Source: Candidatus Dormiibacterota bacterium
GTDB lineage: Bacteria > Chloroflexota > Dormibacteria > Dormibacterales > Dormibacteraceae
Length of the DNA stretch: 44,410 bases
NCBI GenBank assembly: GCA_955652705.1
Contig: CATPBK010000057.1
Location: forward strand, 1-44,410
Direction: 5' to 3'
The position numbers and the translations under genes were made by a program. The stretch's first letter is position 1. Each line of letters starts with the position of its first letter. The notes under the pieces are model-generated. The model did not search any database. It worked only from the letters and a program-made list of their open reading frames with translations, and was not told where the DNA came from. Of this stretch, positions 24,733 through 32,838 are shown one piece after another.

Positions 24733-25077
24733 ATGGTCAACAAGGTCATCCTGATCGGGCGGCTCACGGCCGACCCGGAGCTCCGCGCCACCAACGGCGG
24801 CCATCACGTCGCCAACCTGCGGATCGCCACCAACACCTACGGCGGGAAGGACGACGAGGGTAACCGCAAGGAGCACACCGAGTTCCACCAGCTGGTGGTC
24901 TTCGGACGACAGGCCGAGGTGGCCGGAGAGTACCTGCGCAAGGGCCGCCTGATCTTCTGCGACGGCCGGCTCCAGACCCGGAGCTGGGACGACGCCGAGG
25001 GCAAGAAGCACTGGTCGACCGAGGTCCTGGTTGACAACCTGCAGATGCTCGGCCCCAAGCCCGGCGAGGCCGCTTGA
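24733..25077 (+). CDS. ssb: Single-stranded DNA-binding protein, short SsbB-like
   Basis: 114-residue OB-fold SSB: MVNKVILIGRLTADPELR start, YLRKGRLIFCDGRLQTRSW and the EVLVDNLQML strand are typical. It ends right after the OB fold, without the Gly-rich linker and acidic DDDIPF-type tip that replicative SSBs use to recruit partners. In this it resembles competence SsbB of Bacillus. The strong AAAGGAGG (24717-24724) lies inside the M23 gene, two bases of gap separate the genes, so it belongs to the secretion operon. It could also be a housekeeping SSB. Confidence 0.9.
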   Translation: MVNKVILIGRLTADPELRATNGGHHVANLRIATNTYGGKDDEGNRKEHTEFHQLVVFGRQAEVAGEYLRKGRLIFCDGRLQTRSWDDAEGKKHWSTEVLVDNLQMLGPKPGEAA

Positions 25078-25117
25078 GCGCGGCGGGGTCGGAGCCGCCC
25101 GAGTATCCTCGCGAAGG

Positions 25118-25546
25118 ATGACCGACCGCGACGGCTACGGGTATGGCGAGCAGGCCGATCTCTTCCAGCGGCTCCTCGACGACATCCGCGTGCTGGGTCC
25201 CAGCGGAATCGAGCGCATCGCGCACGGCTGGGACCGGCACGTGGCCATCCATCCCAGCCGTCGCCAGGCCTTCGATAAAGCGCGGCGGGACGCCCTCGAG
25301 AAGGTGCGCAAGGAGGCCTGGGATTCGGCCCAGGCCGAGATCCGCGAGTTCACTGAAGGCGGCGGCTCGACAGTCGCCTGGAAAGTCGAGCCCGGCGACA
25401 TCGGGCACCGGGCCGAGGAGGCAGCGCTGGCCGCGGCATTGGCGGTTCTCGCCCGCGACCGCCTCGGCGAGGACGACTACCGCACGCTGGTCAGGCCCAT
25501 GGCCGTGGCGATCCGCTGGCTGCTACCCGACGAGGAGCCTGACTGA
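25118..25546 (+). CDS. Small acidic-helical protein of unknown function
   Basis: 142-residue soluble protein that I do not recognise. It is helical and highly charged (RRQAFDKARRDALEKVRKEAW is a strong amphipathic helix), with no Cys and no membrane segment. TATCCT ends 8 bases before the ATG, so a leaderless transcript is possible; GAAGG is also adjacent. It follows ssb by 40 bases on the same strand and could be the last gene of that operon. Confidence 0.55.
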   Translation: MTDRDGYGYGEQADLFQRLLDDIRVLGPSGIERIAHGWDRHVAIHPSRRQAFDKARRDALEKVRKEAWDSAQAEIREFTEGGGSTVAWKVEPGDIGHRAEEAALAAALAVLARDRLGEDDYRTLVRPMAVAIRWLLPDEEPD

Positions 25547-25553
25547 GCTCCAG

Positions 25554-26264
25554 CTAGCCGCAGCTGAGCGGCGCCGTTCCGACCCCGAGCGGGGCCGCGG
25601 ACGCCGCCACGGACTCCTCCTGCGTGATGTAGCCCTCAGCCGCCATCTGCTTCAAGACTGAGGCCCGCCGTCTTGACGCCAGGTCCGGGTGGACGAGTGG
25701 GTTGTAGAGGGTCGGCGCCTGCTGGATGCCGGCCAGGAGCGCGTACTCGGGCAGGCCGAGCTCACCCAGCGGCCGGCCGAAGTACGTGCAGGCCGCGCCT
25801 GCCATCCCGTAACGGTTGCCCCCTGTCGGCACGATCGAGAGGTAGTCGGCGAGGATCTGCTGCTTGTTGAGGACGGTCTCGACTTTCAACGCGACGATCA
25901 TGTCCACCACCTTCGCCCAGCCCCGGTCCGACCCGTTCAGGTACACCTGCTTAACGAGCTGCTGTGTGATCGTGGATCCGCCCTGGCAGAGGCAGCCGTG
26001 GCTGGCGTCGTAGAGACCGGAGCGGACGAGCCCGACCACGTCCAATCCGTGGTGCTGGAAGAAGCGCTCGTCTTCGATCCCAACAACCGCCTCCTGCAGC
26101 AGGGGCGGCACCTCGCCCGGACGCAGCAGAGTCGAGTGCTCAGCTCCAACCAGCCGGGCCACCCGCGGCTGCACGTCGGCGGCCGTCGGGGTGGCGATCC
26201 AGAGGCCGATGAAGCCCAGCGCCAGCAGAGCGGCGACTGCCAGGAGCAGCGAACGAATCCGCAT
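25554..26264 (-). CDS. Monofunctional GT51 peptidoglycan glycosyltransferase
   Basis: 236-residue transglycosylase. An N-terminal membrane anchor (about 6-25) precedes the GT51 fold: EDERFFQHHGLD with catalytic E64, GGSTITQQLVKQ, and the later RP-LGELGLPEYALLAG segment. It ends where a class A PBP would begin its transpeptidase domain, so it polymerises glycan from lipid II without cross-linking. Two Cys (91, 93) lie just ahead of GGSTIT, in the middle of the active-site motif, which is unusual and may tie it to the disulfide genes upstream in the same operon. Confidence 0.88.
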   Translation of the reverse strand: MRIRSLLLAVAALLALGFIGLWIATPTAADVQPRVARLVGAEHSTLLRPGEVPPLLQEAVVGIEDERFFQHHGLDVVGLVRSGLYDASHGCLCQGGSTITQQLVKQVYLNGSDRGWAKVVDMIVALKVETVLNKQQILADYLSIVPTGGNRYGMAGAACTYFGRPLGELGLPEYALLAGIQQAPTLYNPLVHPDLASRRRASVLKQMAAEGYITQEESVAASAAPLGVGTAPLSCG

Positions 26265-26269
26265 CGGCG

Positions 26270-26545
26270 CTATCCCTCCAGCTGTCGCAGCGCCTCACGG
26301 ATCTTCTCGTGGGCGGGTCCGAAGTCCCGCCTGACCGCGTGCTGCTCGGCGTCGTGTAGGAGCCGGATCAGCGGCTCCCAGCGGTCGGCATCAGCCTCCT
26401 CCAGGTGGGCTCGCACCTGTCCGATCGCCTGGTAGCCGAAAACCAGACCGCCGCCCGGGTTGTCGAGGATCTCGAGCGCGATCCGGAGCTGCTCGCGGGC
26501 CCACCGCAGTCGCACCGCCGCGCCGGTCAAGTTGGGCTTTGCCAC
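26270..26545 (-). CDS. Small helical protein of unknown function
   Basis: 91 residues, helical and charged, no Cys, no membrane segment; not recognised. The GTG at 26545 is chosen because it lies within the 3' end of the VKOR gene (19-base overlap), whereas the open frame further upstream is shadow of VKOR. It ends five bases before the GT51 start, so it is translated as part of the PadR-DUF929-VKOR-GT51 operon. Confidence 0.55.
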   Translation of the reverse strand: MAKPNLTGAAVRLRWAREQLRIALEILDNPGGGLVFGYQAIGQVRAHLEEADADRWEPLIRLLHDAEQHAVRRDFGPAHEKIREALRQLEG

Positions 26546-27009
26546 TTGGGTTCGAATGATAGCCAGCGCAAAAGCGCGAGCAGGAAGACGGCCAGAACGA
26601 GCACGTGCACAGCCGTGCACCAGGCGCAGATGGCGCCGATCACCACGACTTCGATGAAGACCAGATAGAGGACGGTGGCCAGTCCAAGCGCAGCCCATCC
26701 GAGGAGCAGGCGGCTGAGCAGGGCCGAGGCCGGCCGCTGGAACAGCAGCCCGACGATTACGAGGCTGACCGCGAACCAGGCGAGTCCCGCCGCCGACGTG
26801 GGTAGGGAGGAGCCCGCCAGCACGGCGTAGGGGCTGGAAAGGACGCGTTCGCAGTCGACCGTGCCAGTCGCTGAGCAGACCAGCGGTGCCGACGAGTAGT
26901 GGACCGCCGTCAGGTACCCGGAGATGACGAGCCCTGCCGCGCTGGCGGCCGCCGCGGTCAGCAGCTGGACTCGGTCACGCGTCAACCTGAAATCACCGGC
27001 CCGAAGCAA
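26527..27009 (-). CDS. VKOR-family thiol oxidase
   Basis: 160-residue membrane protein with four to five helices. All four hallmark Cys are present: C45 and C53 in the periplasmic loop (ending VDCERVLSSPYA) and the CAWC redox pair C128/C131. It passes electrons from Dsb-like thioredoxins to quinone and replaces DsbB in many Gram-positive lineages. It starts 13 bases after the DUF929 gene, its probable partner. Confidence 0.93.
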   Translation of the reverse strand: MLRAGDFRLTRDRVQLLTAAAASAAGLVISGYLTAVHYSSAPLVCSATGTVDCERVLSSPYAVLAGSSLPTSAAGLAWFAVSLVIVGLLFQRPASALLSRLLLGWAALGLATVLYLVFIEVVVIGAICAWCTAVHVLVLAVFLLALLRWLSFEPKWQSPT

Positions 27010-27022
27010 TTGGGGCCCGAAT

Positions 27023-27874
27023 TCACTTTGGCAGGCTTGCCTCCAGCGATCGGATCGCCGGCAGGGAGCAGGTGGCGGCGGGCTGGCCGCCGGTGGTCTG
27101 GCAGGTGAGAGCGGTGAGCAGCGCTGCCGACCCGAGGATGGCCTTCGCCTGGGGCGTGGAGGGATCTTTCAAGGTCGCCGCCACCTGCTCCCAGCTCTTG
27201 CCCTCCAGCAGCTGCGGCGAGTAGTTGGGCCCGGAAAGCACATAGGCGTTCCCGAAGTCGAGGAACGGGATGGTGTTCTGGCCGTACTTGACGAGCAGCG
27301 CCCGCTGCTCGGAGGACGCAGTCTGCAGCGGCTGCCGGTCCCGGTCGAGCACTTCGAGCGCGACCAGGTCGATGTATTTGCTCTGAAAAGTCGCTGACCG
27401 AAAAGTGAAGGTCGGCGTGTTCGGAAACGCGTCGTTCGACGATGAGCTGGCGGTTTGCAGCCCCGAGAAGGTGCCGAACCTGGAGAGGGCGATGATGATC
27501 GGCCAGCGCTCGGCGGCGCAATAAGGACAGAACTCGCCGCCTATGTAGAGCACCTCTGGCTTGCCATCGGTTCCCTTGAGCGGAGGGTCGTTGGCCCGCT
27601 TCACATTGCTCCTGTCCGCGGTGCCGCCACCGACCTGGGCCAGGGCGGAGTCGGGAATGGTCATGATCTCGGTGATCAGCGACGCGGTGGTCGTGGAGCT
27701 CGGCGGCGGTGGTGCCGGCTTCAGCGTCAGCGCGCGGTACACGAAGAAGGCGCCGACGAGCAGCACGACACCGGCGAGCGTGACGACGATCGGGACCAGG
27801 ACGCCTGGCTGGGTTGGTGGCGGTGGGGCCGCCCGGCGTGGATCCGGCCGCCGCCGGCGCTTGGGCTGCGCCAT
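27023..27874 (-). CDS. DUF929-type thioredoxin-like membrane protein, DsbA-like partner of VKOR
   Basis: 283 residues. A very basic, Pro-rich cytoplasmic tail (1-24) leads into one membrane helix (about 25-46) and a Pro/Ser linker, then a thioredoxin-like domain with [13 protein letters not shown] (C116, C119). This layout fits the DUF929 family. Two more Cys near the C terminus (in LTCQTTGG and ATCSLP) may form a structural disulfide. Most likely it oxidises exported proteins outside the membrane and is recharged by the adjacent VKOR. Confidence 0.85.
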   Translation of the reverse strand: MAQPKRRRRPDPRRAAPPPPTQPGVLVPIVVTLAGVVLLVGAFFVYRALTLKPAPPPPSSTTTASLITEIMTIPDSALAQVGGGTADRSNVKRANDPPLKGTDGKPEVLYIGGEFCPYCAAERWPIIIALSRFGTFSGLQTASSSSNDAFPNTPTFTFRSATFQSKYIDLVALEVLDRDRQPLQTASSEQRALLVKYGQNTIPFLDFGNAYVLSGPNYSPQLLEGKSWEQVAATLKDPSTPQAKAILGSAALLTALTCQTTGGQPAATCSLPAIRSLEASLPK

Positions 27875-27896
27875 CAGGACAAGTATCGGCCGAGCG

Positions 27897-28457
27897 TCAC
27901 CGGCGAGCCCCGCCCTGGATCTCGGCCAGGAGCCGGGTGCACCAATCGGCGCGGAACCGGTGGTATTCGCTGCCGAACCGGCTTACCGCCAGACGCAAGG
28001 CGCCGGCGCGGGAGCCGAGCCTCGCCTCCTGTTTGGTCAGGTTCGCCGCGGCCTCCTCGTGGCGTCTCCGCATCTGCCGAAGGAAGGACTGCAGCTGCGA
28101 GGGGCTCAGCGGATCGCCGAAGAAGAGCTTCAGGAGCATCTCGTCCCTTAGCTCGTGACCGCCTTCGATCGGCTCCGCCAGCCAATTCGCCAGCGCGGCC
28201 TGGCCCCTCTCGGTCAGGCGGTAGACCGTGCGCCGGCGGGAACCGCGGGGCTGCGCCTCGGCCGCGACCAGTCCGGCGGCCGCCAGCGCCTTCAGCTCGG
28301 GGTAGAGCTGGCCGTAGCTGACCGCCCAGAAAGGCCGTACCGAGCGGTCGGCGAAAGCCTTGATGTCGTAGCCGGACATCGGACCGGTCGAGAGGATGCC
28401 GAGGATAGCGCTGGAGGTGTTCGACCTGCCAGTGTTCGACTGTCGAGTCTGCGACAT
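27897..28457 (-). CDS. PadR-family transcriptional regulator
   Basis: 186 residues. The winged helix is clear: [18 protein letters not shown] at the start, [22 protein letters not shown] as recognition helix and [15 protein letters not shown] as the wing, followed by a PadR C-terminal dimerisation domain with coiled-coil character. It is the first gene of the disulfide/GT51 operon (22-base gap to DUF929) and has an AT-rich palindrome just upstream, so autoregulation and control of the operon are likely. Confidence 0.92.
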   Translation of the reverse strand: MSQTRQSNTGRSNTSSAILGILSTGPMSGYDIKAFADRSVRPFWAVSYGQLYPELKALAAAGLVAAEAQPRGSRRRTVYRLTERGQAALANWLAEPIEGGHELRDEMLLKLFFGDPLSPSQLQSFLRQMRRRHEEAAANLTKQEARLGSRAGALRLAVSRFGSEYHRFRADWCTRLLAEIQGGARR

Positions 28458-28466
28458 AGTTCAGCA

Positions 28467-28489
28467 AGATACATCACAGGGATATATCT
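28467..28489. promoter_or_regulatory. Probable PadR operator
   Basis: AGATACAT (28467-28474) and ATATATCT (28482-28489) are an inverted repeat with one mismatch and a 7-base spacer, 10 bases upstream of the PadR start. The stretch is far more AT-rich than its surroundings and contains ACAT/ATGT-type half-sites usual for PadR. Confidence 0.5.
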
Positions 28490-28510
28490 CGTTGTAATAA
28501 GAGCTGCGAC

Positions 28511-28777
28511 TTAGCTCTCGGCAGACCCCCTGATCGCCGAGAACACCAGGACCCCAAGCAGCCAGCCCGCGTAGGCGCCGAGTCCGCCGAACACGGCCAG
28601 CAAGATCACGAGAGCGAGCGTCGAATCGCCGTAGAGGCGCTGGTACAGCAGGAGGCCCAGGGCGACCAGCAGTGCGAACACCAGGATGCCGGCTGCCCCG
28701 CCCGCGATGGCCGCCGCCAGGTTGCGCCGGGGCTCGGTCTCGGCCTTGGTCTCGGTTTCGGTTTCAGCGCTGCTCAT
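28511..28777 (-). CDS. Small two-helix membrane protein
   Basis: 88 residues: a Glu/Thr-rich N tail (1-19), two hydrophobic helices (about 22-46 and 53-80) and a short polar end. No motif recognised. It follows the MBL-fold gene by 10 bases and so is probably its operon partner; the PadR gene begins 53 bases further on. Confidence 0.6.
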   Translation of the reverse strand: MSSAETETETKAETEPRRNLAAAIAGGAAGILVFALLVALGLLLYQRLYGDSTLALVILLAVFGGLGAYAGWLLGVLVFSAIRGSAES

Positions 28778-28787
28778 GCCTGAGTTT

Positions 28788-29477
28788 TTACACCTCCAGG
28801 ACCGTCAGGTCCTCGGTCGCGTTTTCCAGCGTCCCCTCGTAGATGTGGTTGAAAAAAAAGCGCGTGTCTGGATGGCGATCCCGCAGCGCCAGGGCAGCGT
28901 CCCAGGACATGTGTGAGAACTGGTCGCCCGGCCCGGTCGCCTCGATGATCGCGACCTCCGCGCCCTCCACCAGCTGCTCCAGCTCGGGCGTGGGCTCGGT
29001 GTCACCTGAGTAGGCCAGCAGCCGGCCGTCAATCCAGAGCCGGTACCCGGTGCAGCCGCTGGCTCCGTGCTTCAGGGCCACCGTCTCGTAGCGAATCCCG
29101 TTCACCTCGCCGCGCTTGCCCGCCTCGGCATAGGTGAGTGGCAGGCGAGGCCGGAACTCCAGCCAGAAGTCGTCGTGCCAGGCGAACCGGAAGAACGCCT
29201 CCATCCGCTCCTCGACGCCAGCGGGACCGACGATCGTGAATGGCCGCTCGTCACGGAAGAGGCGGTGCAGGACGAAGGGCGCCAGCCCAAGCGTGTGGTC
29301 GGCATGGAAGTGGGTCAGGAAGATTGTCTCGATGCCGCCAGGGTCGATGCCCAGCCGGTGCAGGTGGGTGAGTAGAGGGGCGCCGGCGTCGAGCAGGAGG
29401 CGCCCGTCGACGGACACCGACCCGTTGTAACGCTCGAGGCTGAAGGCCGCCCCGGTGCCGAGAAACGCCAGTTTCAT
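28788..29477 (-). CDS. MBL-fold metallohydrolase (RNase Z/ElaC-like)
   Basis: 229 residues with the full zinc motif HFHADH (56-61), a later GASGCTGYRLW segment, SGDTEP with the bridging Asp, and a C-terminal FNHIYEGT His. The start MKLAFLGTGAAF is typical of RNase Z-like members, but the long flexible arm of true tRNase Z is missing, so a phosphodiesterase or arylsulfatase-type hydrolase is equally possible. Confidence 0.85.
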   Translation of the reverse strand: MKLAFLGTGAAFSLERYNGSVSVDGRLLLDAGAPLLTHLHRLGIDPGGIETIFLTHFHADHTLGLAPFVLHRLFRDERPFTIVGPAGVEERMEAFFRFAWHDDFWLEFRPRLPLTYAEAGKRGEVNGIRYETVALKHGASGCTGYRLWIDGRLLAYSGDTEPTPELEQLVEGAEVAIIEATGPGDQFSHMSWDAALALRDRHPDTRFFFNHIYEGTLENATEDLTVLEV

Positions 29478-29605
29478 GACCGCTCCTGCGGGCCGGCGGG
29501 GGATCTTCGGGGTCCAGCCGGGACGAGGCGGCCACCGTCGTCTCCGCGCGCCTGCTCACGCAGCTTCCAGATGCGCTCCGCGCTGTGCTCGCCGCCGGCG
29601 CAAAG

Positions 29606-29622
29606 CCCCGACGAGGTCGGGG
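29606..29622 (-). terminator. Hairpin downstream of the aldolase gene
   Basis: CCCCGAC and GTCGGGG form a perfect 7-pair stem with a 3-base loop, 55 bases past the aldolase stop. On the minus strand CTTTGC follows, not a full T-run. The rest of 29478-29676 holds no convincing gene. Confidence 0.4.
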
Positions 29623-29676
29623 ACCGCCTCGTTTGCGTAGGTCGCCGAATCTCTCGGCGCCGGCCCGAAGGAGCGG

Positions 29677-30753
29677 TCAGGCGATGGTCACCGAAGCGTT
29701 CAGGTACACGTCCTGGATCGCGTTGAGCAGCTCGACTCCCTCCCGAAACGGTCGCTGGAAGGCCTTGCGCCCCGAAATCAGCCCCATACCGCCGGCCCGC
29801 TTGTTGATCACGGCGGTACGTACGGCCTCGGCGAGATCGCCCGCACCTTTCGACTCCCCGCCCGAGTTGATCAGGCCGGCCCGGCCCGCGTAGCAGTTCA
29901 GCACCTGGTACCGACAGAGGTCGATCGGGTTGTCGCTGGAGAGCTTCTCGTAGACGAGCGGCGAGGTCTTGCCGAAGCTCAAGGCCTGGAACCCGCCATT
30001 CACCTCCGCCATCTTCTGCTTGATGATGTCGGCCTCGATCGAGACGCCCAGGTGGTTGGCCTGGCCCGTCAGGTCAGCCGCCAGGTGGTAGTCGACGCCG
30101 TCCTTCTTGAACGCGTTGTTGCGCAGATAGCACCAGAGCACCGTCGCCATCCCCAGCTGGTGAGCCTCGTGGAAAGCTCGCGCGATCTCGATGAGCTGGC
30201 GGTCCGCCTCTTCCGAGCCGAAATAAATCGTGGCTCCAACCGCCACCGCGCCCAACTCCCACGCCTCCTTGACCGTGCCGAAGAGGATCTGGTCGTAATG
30301 GTTCGGGTAGGTGAGTAGCTCGTTGTGGTTGAGCTTGCAGATGAAGGGAATGCGGTGCGCGTATTTGCGCGCCACCGAGCCCAGCACGCCGAAGGTGGAG
30401 GCGACCGCGTTGCAGCCTCCTTCGATTGCCAGCTGAACGATCTTCTCGCCGTCGAAGTAGGCAGGGTTGGGCGCGAAGGAGGCGCCCGCCGAGTGCTCGA
30501 TGCCCTGGTCGACGGGAAGGATGGAGACGTAGCCCGTGCCCTCCAGGCGGCCGTTTTTCAGCAGCGACTCCAGGCTGCGGAGCACACGCGTCGGTCGGTC
30601 GCTCCCCACCCAGATCCGCTCGACGAAGTCCGGACCGGGGAGGTGGAGCATTTCTTTCGGCACGGTTTCGCACTTGTGCTCGAGAAGCGTCTGGGCCTCC
30701 GAGCCAAGCAGCGACTCAAGCTTTCCAGTCCCGGTCGTGGTCGCTGTAGCCAT
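29677..30753 (-). CDS. fbaB: Class I fructose-bisphosphate aldolase (FbaB/DhnA type)
   Basis: 358-residue archaeal-type class I aldolase, which splits fructose 1,6-bisphosphate through a Schiff base in glycolysis and gluconeogenesis. Recognised from [13 protein letters not shown], the [11 protein letters not shown] strand, [14 protein letters not shown] and the C-terminal INSGGESKG phosphate-binding loop. AGGAGA lies 10 bases ahead of the ATG. It is divergent from the GGDEF gene at 30869. Confidence 0.9.
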   Translation of the reverse strand: MATATTTGTGKLESLLGSEAQTLLEHKCETVPKEMLHLPGPDFVERIWVGSDRPTRVLRSLESLLKNGRLEGTGYVSILPVDQGIEHSAGASFAPNPAYFDGEKIVQLAIEGGCNAVASTFGVLGSVARKYAHRIPFICKLNHNELLTYPNHYDQILFGTVKEAWELGAVAVGATIYFGSEEADRQLIEIARAFHEAHQLGMATVLWCYLRNNAFKKDGVDYHLAADLTGQANHLGVSIEADIIKQKMAEVNGGFQALSFGKTSPLVYEKLSSDNPIDLCRYQVLNCYAGRAGLINSGGESKGAGDLAEAVRTAVINKRAGGMGLISGRKAFQRPFREGVELLNAIQDVYLNASVTIA

Positions 30754-30868
30754 CAGTTAGCCATCTCCTGAAAGGGCGTGTCAGTCAACACTTTAGGCCC
30801 CGGATAGCGCGCTCGTCCGCGCAATGATCGCCTCAGGCTCACGTCATTCACCGTAAGAGACTTCGTAA

Positions 30869-32236
30869 ATGGACCTTGGAGCCGGCGATGACCGAGTCAG
30901 GTCCGCGCTAGCGGACCTGCTCGCTGGTGAGCTCGCCGAGGCTGCCCGCCTCTTAGAAGAGCGCGGCGCGGCGGCGCGGACTGTAGCGGAGACGCTCCTC
31001 GTCGCGCTGCAGGGCGCTGTCACCTCCGGCGGTGACGAGATCCCGCTCGACCTCGCACTCCATGCTCGACTCTGCGCCGAGCGGCTGCAGCGCCAGGGCG
31101 TGGGCCTGGACACGCTGCTGGAGCTGGCGATGGCCATCGAGACCGCGATCAAGATGTCGGGCCGCCGAACACCACGGAAGCTGGCCCAGCTCACGCGTGC
31201 ATTGGTCCTGCTGCTGACCCGAGGCTACATGGAAGTCGAGGCCGACCAGCACGAGGAGCAGAAGGCCGAGCTGCGAGCGCTAATCCGGGTGGCTCGAGCC
31301 GTCGGCCGGACGCTCGACGTCTACGAGGTGGCCGAGGCTGGCCTCCGGGAGACCGTCAAGGCCATGCAGCTGGATGGCGGCGCGGTCTGGCAGATCCGGG
31401 ACGGCTCGGCCCGGCCGCCCCAGCTCGCCCTCGTGGCCACCATCGGATTGTCCGAGCAGGAGTCGCGCTTCCTGGCCCAGCTCGAGCTCCTCAGCCGACC
31501 GCAGGTGGCGGCGGCCGTCCGCAGGGGCGTGCCTCTGCAGCTCGACCAGGTGGAGGATGGGATGTTCGGCGTCTATCAGAGCGCGCTGGTCGTGCCCCTC
31601 GGCCAGGGCCGCTCGCTCGTTGGGATGCTGGTCGTCTTGAGCCGCCGCCAGCGCAGCTTCGCCGACGTCGAGGTGAGCTTCATCGGGGCGGTCGGCGACC
31701 ACGTCGCGCTGGCGCTCGAGCACAGCCTTACCCACCTTCGCGAGGCGCACACCGACTACCTGACCGGTCTCTCCAACCGCAGCGAGTTCGAGCGCGAGGT
31801 CCGGCGGTCACTCGCCCTCACCGCCCGCCATGGCCGACCGTTGACCCTGATGCTCATGGACATGGACGATCTCAAATCGATCAACGATAACCACGGCCAC
31901 CACGCCGGCGACGAGGCGATCCGGGCGGTGGCGGACGTGATCCGAAGTGTCGTGCGCACGTCGGACATCTCGGCGCGGCTGGGCGGCGACGAGTTCGGCA
32001 TCGCCATGCCGGACGCCGCTCTCGGCCACGCAACCGAGGTCGCCGACCGGATTCGCCGGGCTTTGCCCGGCCAGCTGGAGATCAGCTTCGGCCTGGCCGA
32101 ATGGCAGCCTGGCCTGGACTACCGGGCACTCTTCGAGACCGCGGACCGACTCCTCTACCGCGAGAAGCGGCGCCACCGGGCCCGGCGGTCTCGAGCCGCC
32201 AAACTCCGGGCTCTGCGCCAGCGCGAGGCCGGCTGA
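30869..32236 (+). CDS. GAF-GGDEF diguanylate cyclase
   Basis: 455 residues. A helical N part (1-125) is followed by a GAF-like sensor (about 140-285, with the LVVPLGQG and LVVLSRRQRSFADVE strands) and a GGDEF domain (about 295-440). The active site GGDEF begins at residue 372, and RTSD five residues ahead is a complete inhibitory I-site. It makes cyclic di-GMP in response to an unknown ligand of the GAF part. The basic C tail (RRHRARRSRAAK) is odd. TAAGAG lies 9 bases before the ATG. Confidence 0.9.
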   Translation: MDLGAGDDRVRSALADLLAGELAEAARLLEERGAAARTVAETLLVALQGAVTSGGDEIPLDLALHARLCAERLQRQGVGLDTLLELAMAIETAIKMSGRRTPRKLAQLTRALVLLLTRGYMEVEADQHEEQKAELRALIRVARAVGRTLDVYEVAEAGLRETVKAMQLDGGAVWQIRDGSARPPQLALVATIGLSEQESRFLAQLELLSRPQVAAAVRRGVPLQLDQVEDGMFGVYQSALVVPLGQGRSLVGMLVVLSRRQRSFADVEVSFIGAVGDHVALALEHSLTHLREAHTDYLTGLSNRSEFEREVRRSLALTARHGRPLTLMLMDMDDLKSINDNHGHHAGDEAIRAVADVIRSVVRTSDISARLGGDEFGIAMPDAALGHATEVADRIRRALPGQLEISFGLAEWQPGLDYRALFETADRLLYREKRRHRARRSRAAKLRALRQREAG

Positions 32237-32838
32237 GCTGCCAGCAGGTCACCCTCCAGCGGCTAGCCTTCCCCTTCATCCAGAAGATCCTTCCCCTCGA
32301 CTTCTTCGAGCGCGACACGCTCGAGGTTGCTCGCGACCTGCTCGGCAAGGTCCTGGTTCGCGAGGCCGGTGGCCGGCGGCTGACCGGCCGTCTGGTTGAA
32401 GTCGAGGCTTATCTCGGACCAGAAGACCTGGCGGCGCATTCGGCCCGCGGCCTGACGCCGCGCAACCAGGTCATGTTCGGCCCCGCCGGTCACGTCTACG
32501 TGTTCTTGATCTATGGGGTCTGGTGCTGTCTCAACTTTGTGACCAGGCCGGCCGGCATCCCCCAGGCGGTGCTGATCCGGGCGCTCGAGCCGGGTCCTGG
32601 CGTCGGCCGCTCGAGCGGACCAGGCCTGCTCTGCCGGTCACTGGCCATCGACCGCTCCGAGAATGGCGCCCCGCTGCGGCCGCCCGGGATCTACCTGATC
32701 GACGACGGCTTCCGGCCGCCCGAGGTCTTCATGACGCCGCGAATCGGCGTCGACTACGCGGGCGCCTGGAAGGAGAAGCCCTGGCGCTTCTGCCTGGACT
32801 CGCCTTACTTAAGCCGGCGGCTTTGGCCGAGCGCCTGA
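32233..32838 (+). CDS. DNA-3-methyladenine glycosylase (AAG/MPG type)
   Basis: Alkyladenine glycosylase of about 200 residues that removes alkylated purines. RDLLGKVLV, EVEAYLGPEDLAAHS with the catalytic Glu, VFLIYGVWCCLNFV and the GPGLLCRSLAID loop are typical. No ATG, GTG or TTG lies at the expected start. CTG 32233 would overlap the cyclase stop as CTGA; ATC 32278 lies 8 bases past TAGCCT and would give the usual family N terminus (ILPLDFFERD). Its 3' end overlaps the convergent GGDEF gene by 30 bases. Confidence 0.88.
   Translation: MSCQQVTLQRLAFPFIQKILPLDFFERDTLEVARDLLGKVLVREAGGRRLTGRLVEVEAYLGPEDLAAHSARGLTPRNQVMFGPAGHVYVFLIYGVWCCLNFVTRPAGIPQAVLIRALEPGPGVGRSSGPGLLCRSLAIDRSENGAPLRPPGIYLIDDGFRPPEVFMTPRIGVDYAGAWKEKPWRFCLDSPYLSRRLWPSA

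Noticed and set aside
29478-29676. Short open frames between the MBL and aldolase genes
   Set aside because: Arg/Ala/Pro-rich, no start signal; the region is better explained as a 3' hairpin and spacer.
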